Translations under genes and position numbers: made by a program
Notes under the pieces: generated by a model
What the model saw: the letters and a program-made list of their open reading frames with translations, nothing else
Databases searched by the model: none
What the model was told of the DNA's origin: nothing
Part shown: positions 1 through 7,963 of the stretch, piece by piece
How the letters are laid out: each line of letters opens with the position of its first letter
Position numbering within the stretch: position 1 is the first letter of the stretch
Virus record (IMG/VR): IMGVR_UViG_3300024518_003231
Location: 1-39,970 of that record
Direction: 5' to 3' (one strand)
DNA from: a virus
Length of the DNA: 39,970 nt

Positions 1-98
1 TTGAACTGGAACGTGAGGATGAAGTCTCGACCGTCGAGTGACACCCGCTGCGCGTAGTTTGTCTCCGTCGTGCTGGTCGGGACTATCTCGATCGCCAT
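1..98 (-). CDS. Baseplate plug-like protein, N-terminal fragment (duplicate of the right-end gene)
   Basis: This is the first 32 codons of the gene given in full at 39519-39887, cut by the window edge because the contig ends overlap. The ATG at 98 overlaps the end of the Dit-like gene by 16 bases. It is not a separate gene. Confidence 0.85.
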   Translation of the reverse strand, partial: MAIEIVPTSTTETNYAQRVSLDGRDFILTFQF

Positions 99-181
99 GG
101 CACCACGCTCCCTAGTCCGGTGATTGATGAGAGCCACGAGGTTTCGACCTTGGCTGTCTCGTTCGCTGTGGGCTTCGTGGT
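1..181. repeat. Left copy of terminal direct repeat (contig closure)
   Basis: These bases are repeated at the right end of the window with one substitution (T at 128, C at 39917). The difference is synonymous in the Dit-like gene that crosses it (serine TCA versus TCG). The repeat lies inside tail coding sequence, far from the terminase genes. It is therefore more likely the overlap of a circular or circularly permuted genome than a physical packaging terminus, though a true short terminal repeat is not excluded. Confidence 0.95.
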
Positions 182-952
182 GGCCTTGCCTCCAAGCTTC
201 TTACGCTTGCGACGCAGTGACTCTGGGAAGCTGACGGTCTCGCTGTCGACGATCCGGATCTGCTGCAGGGTCACCTGGAACGCTGCGCCACTGCCCGAAG
301 CGCCAACGCGCGTTGTGTCGACCGTGCGGATCGTCATGTTGGTGTAGTCGCGCATGTAGGTCAGCACGCGAACCACGACGCCGGCGTTCATCAGGCGAAT
401 CAACTCCTCGTAGATGTCGTGCACGCGATCGAATTCGGCGTCGAACTGCAACGTGCGCGCTTGGAGGAACTGCGTGACGCCAGGGGAGATCGGTGACGGC
501 GTCGCGGTCGGCTTGATGCCAGGGATCCGTAGGCCGAGGAGCCTGGTTGCCGAGAACCCCGAGGTCACCTGTGGCCCCCCGAGGCGATGCTTGGCCGTCG
601 GGACCTTCAGCGTTAGTGGCTGGAGGGATCCGGTCGGCGAGCCCTTGGTGCGCGCACGGTAAGCCTCACGCTCGTCGGCGAGCTTGTTGACGGAGTTGTA
701 GGCGGTGTTCTGCGAGACCATCACGTTCGGCGGGAACCGCACGGGGGTGTTCGTGACGTGTACCTCAAGCACCAACCGCTCCGGGTCAGACCGCACGTGG
801 TCGGAGACATTTGACCCATCCTCCACCGGGTGGTCGGTGATCCGCACGCTCGAGGCATGCCCCTCGGTGATCGTCGCATCGAACTCCAAGAAAGCGAGCA
901 GCGCGCCAGGAGTCTGGGCAGGTCCCTCGAGCTCGTAGGCAATGACAGCCAT
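83..952 (-). CDS. Dit-like baseplate/tail protein
   Basis: The 289-residue protein has near its N-terminus the pattern of a Dit-like tail N-terminal domain: 'ITDHPVEDGSNVSDHV' followed by a beta-rich stretch with 'LVLEVHVTNTPV'. In contractile-tail phages such proteins sit at the tube-baseplate junction. The C-terminus is basic (RRKRKKLGGK), possibly disordered. The ATG at 952 directly abuts the tape-measure stop, and the 3' end overlaps the baseplate plug start by 16 bases, so it belongs to the tail operon. Family assignment is from motif recognition; the exact role is inferred from position. Confidence 0.75.
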   Translation of the reverse strand: MAVIAYELEGPAQTPGALLAFLEFDATITEGHASSVRITDHPVEDGSNVSDHVRSDPERLVLEVHVTNTPVRFPPNVMVSQNTAYNSVNKLADEREAYRARTKGSPTGSLQPLTLKVPTAKHRLGGPQVTSGFSATRLLGLRIPGIKPTATPSPISPGVTQFLQARTLQFDAEFDRVHDIYEELIRLMNAGVVVRVLTYMRDYTNMTIRTVDTTRVGASGSGAAFQVTLQQIRIVDSETVSFPESLRRKRKKLGGKATTKPTANETAKVETSWLSSITGLGSVVPWRSR

Positions 953-2527
953 CTATCCCCCCTGCGTGACAGCGCGCAGCGCGACGCGATAGTCGTTGGC
1001 CCTTGCCTCATCGAGGATAGCCTTGGTCCGTTGCGCCACTGCCTCGGCGTCGGTTGCCCCGTTGATGTTGACCGTGTTGGATCCGCCGTTGACCGTCGTG
1101 TTTCTGACGTTGCCAGCCTGGGGCGAGACGGCGAAGCGCTCGGTCCTCGTGGTCGTGGCTTGCGCTGCGCCCCTCACGCCCGTTTCTGGGGCCGCGTCAG
1201 TGATGCCCAAGAACCGCCCGACCTTCCCGGCAACTGCGCCCACTGCCCCAGCAGCGCTTCGCAACCGGGCAATGATGGCGTCCACAGCGCTCGAGATGGT
1301 GTTGACGATGCCGAGGAAGAGGTCCTTGAACCACTTCGCGATCTGATTGCCGAACTCGACGATCGAAAGCCAGATCAGCTTCAGGTTCGCCGGCAGCGAC
1401 TTCCAGATGTCGATCCAGTCGGCCGTGAGCATCTTCAGCGCCGTCATCACATCCCTGCCCGTGATTCCGAGCAGGCCGAGCTCGTTGATGAACTCGCCGA
1501 TCACGCTCTTGCCGCCCCGCATGAACACGAGGAAGTCCTCGACCAGCAGCACGATCGCGGCAATGCCGGCGAGGATGATGCCGAGGGGGATCAGGATCGG
1601 CGCCAGGGCGATCAGCCAGGCAGCCGCGAACTGTGCCGCAGCTATGGCACTGATTGCCACGGCCTTCAGCTGTGCGGCTGCGATGGCTGCGAACGCAAAG
1701 ATGGCCTTGCCAGCGAAGAAGGTAATGGCCGCGCCGAGGATCACCAGCGACGTCTTGAGAGCAAGCATCGCCTTTCGGTTCTTGGCCACCCATGAAACGC
1801 CGGCGGCCAGGGCGTTGGTGACGGCAGTGACGGCAGGGAGCAGCGACTCGGCCAACTTGCTCTTCAGCGACAGCGAAGCCACGCCATAGTCGGTGATCGC
1901 GTCCTGTGCCACCTCGGCCTTGCCAGTGAAGTCGGGGGACAGCCCTCCGCCGAGCTCTTTGAAGCGCTCGAACATCTCCTTAACGCCAGCAGCGCCCTTG
2001 CTGAAAAGCGGTGCCATCTTCGCGCCCGACCTCCCCATGATCGTCATGAGAGTCGCTGTGCGCTGCGTCGGATTCTGGATGCCCTTGGTGCCGTCGGCGA
2101 GCTCGAGCAGGAGGGTCTCGGCGTCCTTCAGCTCTCCCTTGCTGTCTCGGACCTTGACGCCTAGGCGCTTGAACTCGTCGCCATATGTCTTGTTTCCGTT
2201 CGCCGCATCGGCAGAGGCCCGCTGGAGTCGCATCAGCGATTGCGTGAATGCCTGAGAATCGATCCCAGCCCGGTCCGCGGCGAACCGCAAGCGCTGTAAT
2301 TGGTCGGCTGTGAGGCCCAGCTGTGAGGCGCTCTTGCCAACCTCGTCGCCCATCTTGATCGCTTCGGACGTGAAGTTCGCGAGGATCTTACCGGCGAACG
2401 CTGCAGCAACGACTGGCGCGGCCCTGCGCACGGTGTCGAGCAGGCCGTTGACGGATTTGTCGGCCTCTTTGATCTGCTTGTCGTCGACCTTGAAGCCAAA
2501 GATGGCGAGGATCTCGCGAAGGGCCAT
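953..2527 (-). CDS. Tail tape measure protein
   Basis: The 524-residue protein has an N-terminal region typical of phage tape measures ('FGFKVDDKQIKEADKSVNGL', then helical sequence with 'SQLGLTADQLQRLRFAADRAG'). Around residues 255-330 is a long Ala/Ile/Leu-rich hydrophobic stretch, as expected for a segment inserted into the host membrane during DNA ejection. Its place directly after the frameshifted tail chaperone is the canonical one. The start has a good AAGGTGAG ribosome site. At 524 residues it is short, implying a short tail (my estimate from the usual 0.15 nm per residue is about 80 nm). Confidence 0.9.
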   Translation of the reverse strand: MALREILAIFGFKVDDKQIKEADKSVNGLLDTVRRAAPVVAAAFAGKILANFTSEAIKMGDEVGKSASQLGLTADQLQRLRFAADRAGIDSQAFTQSLMRLQRASADAANGNKTYGDEFKRLGVKVRDSKGELKDAETLLLELADGTKGIQNPTQRTATLMTIMGRSGAKMAPLFSKGAAGVKEMFERFKELGGGLSPDFTGKAEVAQDAITDYGVASLSLKSKLAESLLPAVTAVTNALAAGVSWVAKNRKAMLALKTSLVILGAAITFFAGKAIFAFAAIAAAQLKAVAISAIAAAQFAAAWLIALAPILIPLGIILAGIAAIVLLVEDFLVFMRGGKSVIGEFINELGLLGITGRDVMTALKMLTADWIDIWKSLPANLKLIWLSIVEFGNQIAKWFKDLFLGIVNTISSAVDAIIARLRSAAGAVGAVAGKVGRFLGITDAAPETGVRGAAQATTTRTERFAVSPQAGNVRNTTVNGGSNTVNINGATDAEAVAQRTKAILDEARANDYRVALRAVTQGG

Positions 2528-2535
2528 GACTCACC

Positions 2536-3176
2536 TTAACGCTTTTTTGCTGCTCGAGCATCGGCGTCGTCGTAGGCAGCCATCACAGCGTGTGCCTGCC
2601 ACACATCGAAGACCGACCACTTGTTCCAGATTTCAGACGGAGACACATGAAATCGCGGGTGTGAGACGATCGACCAGACCTCGAAGTCTACTCCGTCGGG
2701 GATGTGGAGGGGGACGGAGTCGGGGTGCTTCGCGCGAGACCTGACACGAGCCCTCGCGTCAAAGACAAAAAATCCCCCACGTTGACCTTCACGTTCTCGA
2801 AGACCCACATGGCCCACTCGCCGATGTTCCCAGCGAAGTGGGTGTCCATGATCGTGTCGACTCGGGGCCAGGCCGTTCCCTTGTCTCCGATCTGCTTTAG
2901 CTCGGAGTGCTTGGCGATCAGGTTGGTGATCCGCTCCATCTCGTCGTCTGTCAGAACCTCGAGCGCTCCGGCCAGGACTGCGCCAAGGTCGGCGAAGCCG
3001 AGCGCCTCAAGGTTGACCTCGCCGCCCTTCATCAGTTCGCCGCCACGGACCCCCTTGGCCATGGCTGCAGCGATCTTGGCTGCGAAGCGCACGAGCTGCC
3101 GTCCCTTGGTGAACGGCAGCGTGCTGATCCGATAGGTGTTGTCGCCGATAGCGATCTCTTTCGTGTCCAGTGGCAT
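2536..3176 (-). CDS. Tail assembly chaperone, long form by -1 frameshift (GT-type fusion)
   Basis: The long product begins at the same ATG as the short chaperone (3176) and shifts to the -1 frame at the T TTT TTG heptamer (2772-2766), ending at 2536, about 213 residues. The downstream frame reads 'VFDARARVRSRAKHPDSV' and has no convincing start of its own, since its first ATG lies inside the upstream gene. This is the arrangement of the lambda G/GT chaperones, which hold the tape measure during tail assembly. The heptamer lies exactly in register (TTT at 2771 in the upstream frame, at 2772 in the downstream frame). The frameshift is inferred; its efficiency is unknown. Confidence 0.8.
2688..3176 (-). 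CDS. Tail assembly chaperone, short form (G-type)
   Basis: The 162-residue product starts at 'MPLDTKEIAIGDNTYRI', preceded by a GAGGAG ribosome site; the reading frame extends upstream but the longer start has no such site. Sequence such as 'STLPFTKGRQLVRFAAKIAAA' resembles phage tail chaperones. It lies between the tube and tape-measure genes, the standard position. The last 26 codons, after the slippery site, are a Ser/Thr/Pro-rich tail. Function is from family resemblance and synteny. Confidence 0.8.
   Translation of the reverse strand: MPLDTKEIAIGDNTYRISTLPFTKGRQLVRFAAKIAAAMAKGVRGGELMKGGEVNLEALGFADLGAVLAGALEVLTDDEMERITNLIAKHSELKQIGDKGTAWPRVDTIMDTHFAGNIGEWAMWVFENVKVNVGDFLSLTRGLVSGLARSTPTPSPSTSPTE
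2766..2772 (-). promoter_or_regulatory. Programmed -1 ribosomal frameshift site T TTT TTG
   Basis: The minus-strand heptamer TTTTTTG fits the X XXY YYZ rule exactly with the upstream codons TTT TTG in frame. It follows GGGGGAT. It links the two overlapping chaperone frames. Confidence 0.8.
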
Positions 3177-3210
3177 TGGTTTCTCCTCGGCTTTGCTCCT
3201 CGACAAAGAT

Positions 3211-3242
3211 GGCCCCTCCAACCCGCTAGAGCCGGAGGGGCC
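3211..3242 (-). terminator. GC-rich stem-loop between tail tube and chaperone genes
   Basis: GGCCCCTCC (3211-3219) pairs perfectly with GGAGGGGCC (3234-3242) around a 14-base loop in the 159-base gap after the tail tube gene. On the minus strand it is followed only by a weak CATCTTTG. It may act as a partial terminator or RNA-stability element that lowers chaperone expression relative to the abundant tube protein. No real T-tract is present. Confidence 0.45.
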
Positions 3243-3335
3243 GGTGCTCAGCAGCCGAGGAGCTTCTGGGCAAACCAACTTTGGCAATCGGAGAGCAAAA
3301 ACGCAAGGAGGGCGAGGCGGGAGACGGTGAGGAGC

Positions 3336-3764
3336 TTAGTTGCCGCCTACGTGGTTCTCGAGCTCGGCGCAGCGGAAGACCCACTCTCGTGGCGTCGCTT
3401 CGCGATCGTAGCTGACGTCCGGCTTCTTCGTGATCCACGCCTCTGGTGCCAAGTGCAGGGAGTTGCCCTGCAGGTCCTTGACCACCAGTGGAGCGACGCC
3501 AGCACCGTTCGGGGCGATGCGGTCGGCCTCGTGGATAGCGTTGAGGACGTCGTTACCATCGCTGGTCTGCATCAGCAGGACCGTGATCGTCGCGCGCTTG
3601 TCGTTGGACTTGCTGCGCGAGACCTCGCCGTCGGTGCCTGCGACGTCCGTGAAGAAGTCCTCACCCTCGATGCGAACGAACTCGCCATCGGCGAAGCCCC
3701 CATCCAGTGGCTGGCCCGCGAAGTTGATCATGATCTCGTTGGCGTCGTAGATTTTCAGGCCCAT
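3336..3764 (-). CDS. Tail tube protein (DUF3277-like)
   Basis: The 142-residue protein starts 'MGLKIYDANEIMINFAGQPL' and contains 'GEFVRIEGEDFFTDVAGTDGEVSRS', features of the DUF3277 tail tube family found with DUF3383 sheaths. It forms the inner tube of the contractile tail. It lies just downstream of the sheath gene and upstream of the chaperone, as in related phages. AGGAGAG precedes the ATG at 12-6 bases. The C-terminal 'REWVFRCAELENHVGGN' also fits the family. Confidence 0.85.
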   Translation of the reverse strand: MGLKIYDANEIMINFAGQPLDGGFADGEFVRIEGEDFFTDVAGTDGEVSRSKSNDKRATITVLLMQTSDGNDVLNAIHEADRIAPNGAGVAPLVVKDLQGNSLHLAPEAWITKKPDVSYDREATPREWVFRCAELENHVGGN

Positions 3765-3795
3765 CGAGCTCTCTCCTAGTTGCGGACAGACCGCT

Positions 3796-5100
3796 TTACA
3801 GGGTCAGGGTTCCAGCGATTGACAGACTGTGGACAGCTCCGGCCAGGGTCCCCGTGAAGAGGATGCCTGGCACGTTGCGCACAGCCTTCTCGGCCGTCAG
3901 GATGTCGGCGACCAGTGGCGGAGTGACGGTCGGCGCAGGATCTTCCGCCAGCAGGCCAACGGTGATCGCGTTGCGCAAGCGCGCATGGATCGTCTCGGCG
4001 ACACCGTTGATCCCCTTGTCGGTGTAGGGGATCTTCTGGTTGCCGAGCAGATCGGCGAACACGTCCTCCTGGATTCGCACGCCGAGCCAATCGATACCGC
4101 GAACGATGTCGATGTACTCGCCCGAAGCCGTCCAGCCCTCGCCGGTGAAGATGCTCGTGCCGATCCGATAGTAGTAGTTGCCCTTCTTGGCATCCATCGC
4201 GCTGCGATCGCCGGTGCGCAGGGCGTCGAACGCGATGCCCGCCAGGTTCTTGAACTTCCAGGTGGCCTTGCCCGGGTCCTGCGGCAACCGGTCACCGAGC
4301 CACGCGGCTGCCATGAAGGCACCGGTGTCGGAGTGGTAGGCGATCGCTGTGCGCGTGTAGCCCGCAGCGTTGGCCAGGTACATCACGTCGGTCGTGGAGC
4401 CTGGGTCGTAGGCGATGTCGTCCGCTGTGTCGGCCAGGAAGATCTTTTTACGGGTCTCCATGTTCACCGCGGCTGCGAGGATCTCCGCCGAGCTCTGTGA
4501 GTCGATCAGCAGCGCATACCAGTCATCGTCTTCGGCGATAACGGCTGTGAGCTCAGCGACGATGCCAGCATCTGCCGTCAGGTCCTCGAGCAGCAGCGCG
4601 CGGCTCTTGCCGAAGATGCGGATGTTCTCGCCGGCCGTGTCGTTGGTCACGGTCAAATGGGTTGTGTCATCGGAGCATGAGATGCCCACGATCGCGTCGA
4701 TCAGCGCCTGCATCGCTGTCACGATCGACGCCACAGTCGCAGCCGCCAGCACCGTGTAGGTGATCGCCGTTCCAAAGACGTTGATCGTGTAGACGAAGTC
4801 CTCGGTGGTGTCCGTCGGCGTCAACCGATAGGTCTTGGTGGAGGGCGCCGTCGTGCGCCGACCGACCTTGAACGAACTCGGCTTGGGGTTCTGCGAGACG
4901 ATCGACTGGGCGATCAGATACGCCGAATCGGTGACGAGGAAACCGTCAGCTACCATCTCGGCCAGGTCTCCATACTCCCGCACGAGATCGCTGACCCACG
5001 CCGTGTGATAGGCGAGGATCAGCGGCGTGCCAAAGCCTGCCCGCGAGGGAGACGTGGTCTGGGCGTCGATGGTGAGAGCAATCAGATCGTCTAGGCTCAT
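3796..5100 (-). CDS. Contractile tail sheath protein (DUF3383-like)
   Basis: The 434-residue protein begins 'MSLDDLIALTIDAQTTSPSR' followed by 'AGFGTPLILAYH', characteristic of DUF3383 sheath proteins. A C-terminal 'DWLGVRIQEDVFADLLGNQK' and 'KIPYTDKGINGVAETI' match the conserved sheath core. It polymerises around the tube and contracts on infection; its presence defines the phage as a myovirus. The ATG overlaps the stop of the upstream neck gene (ATGA). Confidence 0.9.
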   Translation of the reverse strand: MSLDDLIALTIDAQTTSPSRAGFGTPLILAYHTAWVSDLVREYGDLAEMVADGFLVTDSAYLIAQSIVSQNPKPSSFKVGRRTTAPSTKTYRLTPTDTTEDFVYTINVFGTAITYTVLAAATVASIVTAMQALIDAIVGISCSDDTTHLTVTNDTAGENIRIFGKSRALLLEDLTADAGIVAELTAVIAEDDDWYALLIDSQSSAEILAAAVNMETRKKIFLADTADDIAYDPGSTTDVMYLANAAGYTRTAIAYHSDTGAFMAAAWLGDRLPQDPGKATWKFKNLAGIAFDALRTGDRSAMDAKKGNYYYRIGTSIFTGEGWTASGEYIDIVRGIDWLGVRIQEDVFADLLGNQKIPYTDKGINGVAETIHARLRNAITVGLLAEDPAPTVTPPLVADILTAEKAVRNVPGILFTGTLAGAVHSLSIAGTLTL

Positions 5101-5675
5101 GGCATGACCTCGTCTGTCAGCTGCAGAGGCGATGGGAGGAGTACTCCCTCGGGATCTCTTAGCTGGCTGGTGACCTCGATGGTTTCGATGTACGTCGTTG
5201 GGCAGTTCGCGATCTCAGAGCCGGCGTGCATCTGGACCTCGAGCGCTGCAGCTGAGATCCAATGCTTCGAGTTTTTGTCCACGTAGTCGACACTGTGCAC
5301 GTCTCCAGACCGAATCACCGACAGATTACACGCTCGGACCTGCGCGAGAAAGTCTGATAGCACGAGCCGGCTCTGAGCACGCGAGAGATAGAACAGCGCC
5401 GACTTGTCTGGCTCGTGCGACTGGCTCTCCACCTTGAGCAACCAGTTGAACTTTCGAATGCCGCAGATCGTGTGTGTGATCTCCCTGCCAGCTGGTGCCC
5501 CAGCAGTCTCGGACTGGCGCTGATCATCGGTGCCTACGGTGACGAGATTGTTCAGGCTTTGGCGCCCAAACGGCATGCACAGATACGACGTCTTCTGACG
5601 CTCCCACGATGACTTGAGCTCGGTGAGGATCTCGAAGGCCTGATCCAGACATCGCTTGATGAACTCCCATTCCAT
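5097..5675 (-). CDS. Neck/tail terminator-like protein
   Basis: The 192-residue protein lies between a gp10-like head-tail completion gene and the tail sheath, the usual place for a tail terminator or neck protein. Its sequence ('TSYLCMPFGRQSLNNLVTVGTD', later 'AALEVQMHAGSEIANCPTTY') looks like the phage neck terminator (gp12-like) family, but I recognise it only loosely. It overlaps both neighbours by a few bases (TGATG upstream, ATGA downstream), indicating translational coupling. The role is inferred mainly from synteny. Confidence 0.6.
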   Translation of the reverse strand: MEWEFIKRCLDQAFEILTELKSSWERQKTSYLCMPFGRQSLNNLVTVGTDDQRQSETAGAPAGREITHTICGIRKFNWLLKVESQSHEPDKSALFYLSRAQSRLVLSDFLAQVRACNLSVIRSGDVHSVDYVDKNSKHWISAAALEVQMHAGSEIANCPTTYIETIEVTSQLRDPEGVLLPSPLQLTDEVMP

Positions 5676-6133
5676 CAGCTCACCTTATGCGTGATCGACT
5701 GCCGCAGCTGGCCGGTGTCGATCAGCGGTACGCTCGAGCCCTTGCGCTTGATGGTGGCCGGAGCGAGCGGAGGCGGGATGCTGGCGGCAATGCGACCCTG
5801 GATCGAGGCCACGAAGGCCAGGCCCAGGCGGTTGAGCTCGCGCTTGCTGGCCTTGCCCTGGTTGGCCGTCTTCAGGATCCGTTGTGCTGCCTTGGAGATC
5901 TCCCGGTTGATCGATCGCTTGTTGCCGTCGACCCAGGCTCGAAGCATCGAGCGCTCCGGGACGTTGCCCAGCCCAAATTCGTGGATCGCGAAGAGCTCGG
6001 CTGTGGTCAAGGGGCCGCCGCTGTGCGGCTTGGATTCGTGAACGCCTACGCTCAGCGTCTGGCCGTTGAAGGCCCTCATCTCGGCCACAGTGCGCCTGTA
6101 GCCCTTGTCTGTGTCCTTGATTTTGACAGCCAT
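5675..6133 (-). CDS. Head-tail completion protein, gp10/virion morphogenesis-like
   Basis: The 152-residue protein contains 'VGVHESKPHSGGPLTTAELF' followed by 'AIHEFGLGNVPERSMLR' and ends 'LIDTGQLRQSITHKVS'. The 'NVPERSMLR' and 'DTGQLRQSI' motifs are hallmarks of the HK97 gp10/Mu gpG-type completion family. The ATG at 6133 overlaps the previous stop (TGATG); a longer in-frame opening upstream is only the shadow of the preceding gene. It probably joins the head connector to the tail terminator. Confidence 0.8.
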   Translation of the reverse strand: MAVKIKDTDKGYRRTVAEMRAFNGQTLSVGVHESKPHSGGPLTTAELFAIHEFGLGNVPERSMLRAWVDGNKRSINREISKAAQRILKTANQGKASKRELNRLGLAFVASIQGRIAASIPPPLAPATIKRKGSSVPLIDTGQLRQSITHKVS

Positions 6134-6420
6134 CAGACCACTCGAACGGCGAACCCGCGTGCCTTGAGTGAGTCTAACATGGCCGAGTAGGACGAGGATT
6201 GGGTGTCCGTGGCGAGGCTGGCCGAGATGCCACAGGGCGAACTCGCTATCAGATGCGCCGCCAGGTACCCCCACGCGGCATCGGCGCTGGTCCCGTAGTA
6301 GTCGGCGTCGGTCATGTCTTCGGCGAGGGCAATCTTGGCAAGGACAAACGCCTCCTCTTTGCAGGCGATGTCTTCGAACTCCGGGAAGTCCCGGAGGAAG
6401 GTTTCGAGGGTTACGGCCAT
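6133..6420 (-). CDS. Head-tail adaptor, DUF4054-like
   Basis: The 95-residue protein starts 'MAVTLETFLRDFPEFEDIAC', then a helical segment ending 'AAWGYLAAHLIASSP', the usual pattern of short DUF4054 connector proteins with a 'F...FPEF' start and an 'YLAAHLL'-like helix. Such adaptors bind under the portal. It abuts the stop-start junction with the upstream acidic protein and overlaps the next gene by one base. Confidence 0.8.
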   Translation of the reverse strand: MAVTLETFLRDFPEFEDIACKEEAFVLAKIALAEDMTDADYYGTSADAAWGYLAAHLIASSPCGISASLATDTQSSSYSAMLDSLKARGFAVRVV

Positions 6421-6855
6421 CTACTCGGCGAGCTCGGCGATCCTCGAGGCGATCGCATCCCGAAGGGTCACACGCTCTTCAGCGTCGAGCCAGAGGCGCA
6501 GGAGGTGCGGATCGTCCGTCTCGTCGAGCAGGGGGACAGCCTTCGCCACCGTGAGGTCCGCGAGGGTCAGGGGGAGCACCGGGGTGTCCGTCTCGACCTT
6601 GCCTTCGACCTCGTCATCTCCAGCGTCCGTCTCCTCGTCCTGTTGGGGCTCCGGGGCAAAGCCGTCAACGGGTTCGAGGTCGCCGCTGCTGAACCAGTTA
6701 CGCACGACCTTGTTCTCGTCGAGGGCCATCAGGCGCTCCTCGTCGACAGGCGTAACGGCGCCAGGCTGGAGTGAAAGCATTGGCTGGCCAGTTGAGGTGC
6801 ACGGAGGAAGGCACTTGATTCCCTTCGATGCGTTTCTGATGTTGACCTTGCTCAT
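6421..6855 (-). CDS. Acidic protein of the head module, unknown function
   Basis: The 144-residue product starts at 'MSKVNIRNASKGIKCLPPCT', preceded by GAGGAG; an ATG seven codons upstream lacks a good ribosome site. Residues 65-90 are very acidic ('PEPQQDEETDAGDDEVEGKV') and probably disordered, followed by a helical C-terminus. It sits between the major capsid protein and the DUF4054 adaptor, so a minor head or connector role is likely, but I do not recognise the family. Confidence 0.7.
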   Translation of the reverse strand: MSKVNIRNASKGIKCLPPCTSTGQPMLSLQPGAVTPVDEERLMALDENKVVRNWFSSGDLEPVDGFAPEPQQDEETDAGDDEVEGKVETDTPVLPLTLADLTVAKAVPLLDETDDPHLLRLWLDAEERVTLRDAIASRIAELAE

Positions 6856-6874
6856 GGAAGCTCCTCGTTCGGGC

Positions 6875-6918
6875 AAAGAGATGCCCTGCTGGCGCGAGGG
6901 ACCAACAGGGCTCTTTTT
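6875..6918. terminator. Stem-loop after the major capsid gene, terminator-like in both directions
   Basis: GCCCTG (6883-6888) pairs with CAGGGC (6906-6911), extended by AAAGAGA/TCTTTTT with one bulged base. Reading plus it ends in TTTTT; reading minus it ends in CTCTTTG, a weaker run. It may reduce transcription from the abundant capsid gene into connector genes, or block transcription on the opposite strand. Confidence 0.55.
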
Positions 6919-6950
6919 ATCGGCCTAGCCTCGCCTCGCCGATTGGGGTC

Positions 6951-7907
6951 TTAGATGCCGTCCTGGTACGCGACAGCGAGCGGATACGGGCAGGTGACGC
7001 GACCGACGCGCGCATGGCACGGAACCTTGAACGCCAGGTTCTGAGGCTGCAGGGGCATCATCTCGAACTCCTGCGGCACGTCCATCTCGAGGACCTCGGG
7101 ATCCTTGCGGTACGCTACCGCACGGTCGACGCCAGCAGCGCCAGCGCCCGCAGCCTTGAACCACGGGATGACCTGCTTGATGTACGGCGTTTGCGCCAAG
7201 AAGACCTCGAGCGTGCTCCTGTCGGTGGTCGCATTGTTGGACGTCGCGATCAGGCTGTACTGCGGGACGGGCAGCACGATCGTGTCGGGGATCTCAACTC
7301 CCTTGGTGAGGGTGACGATGCTGTTCGCCAGCGTGTGCAGATCGACGAGGATCTGTGCGTGGGTCAAGCCGCTCCAGTTGCCAGTGGCAGCCAGGACGGG
7401 CGTGCTGGCCGAGAGGCCAAAGAACCCGGTCAGACCGGCTTCGGCATCGCCATACGCGATGATCTCGTCGATGCGGCGCTCGACGAACATGCGCGCTGCT
7501 CGAGCCTTGCGCAGATCCAGCTGGCTCCCCGTCATCGCGGCTCGCCGGAGGTCCTGGATGGAATACGAGAAGAAGCAACCGATGCTCTTCACCATCCCGG
7601 AGAACTCGCGGACGATCGCATCGACGGCCGGCAGATCGTCGGCGTGGTTGGCAAGCAACTTCGCTTCGCCGACCTCGTCCCACTGCTCGTAGACCACCGA
7701 CTCTGCGCCGGTGTTGACCTCGTTGCTCACGGGCACCAGCTCGCGACCCTTGAGGGCCGGATACTTGATGTCGTAGGTCCGAGACTTCACGTGCTCGAGC
7801 GCTCGAGTCACTGCCGCCGTCTCGTTCGCATCGAAGCGCTGATTGCAGCCCGCGAGAACACGCCCCACCTGATCGCAGCGCTGTTCAAATGATAGTTGAG
7901 GATCCAT
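6951..7907 (-). CDS. Major capsid protein (DUF2184-like)
   Basis: The 318-residue protein has features of the DUF2184 capsid family: 'SYSIQDLRRAAMTGSQLDLR' following an acidic N-arm, 'RRIDEIIAYGDAEAGLTGFF' and 'IPDTIVLPVPQYSLIA'. This family has the HK97 fold and occurs with DUF2213 proteases and DUF1073 portals, all present here. An AGGGAG site precedes the ATG. It is followed by a stem-loop and preceded by the cement protein gene. Confidence 0.9.
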   Translation of the reverse strand: MDPQLSFEQRCDQVGRVLAGCNQRFDANETAAVTRALEHVKSRTYDIKYPALKGRELVPVSNEVNTGAESVVYEQWDEVGEAKLLANHADDLPAVDAIVREFSGMVKSIGCFFSYSIQDLRRAAMTGSQLDLRKARAARMFVERRIDEIIAYGDAEAGLTGFFGLSASTPVLAATGNWSGLTHAQILVDLHTLANSIVTLTKGVEIPDTIVLPVPQYSLIATSNNATTDRSTLEVFLAQTPYIKQVIPWFKAAGAGAAGVDRAVAYRKDPEVLEMDVPQEFEMMPLQPQNLAFKVPCHARVGRVTCPYPLAVAYQDGI

Positions 7908-7963
7908 GAATGCTCTCCCTGTTTACGGTCTGCGTGAGTCGCCTCGATGCGCTCAAACGGTGT

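Noticed and set aside
830-1795. Long plus-strand open frames in the tape-measure and Dit region (also in other GC-rich genes)
   Set aside because: They lie opposite clearly recognised minus-strand genes and have low-complexity, Arg/Ala/Pro-rich translations typical of antisense frames in GC-rich DNA.
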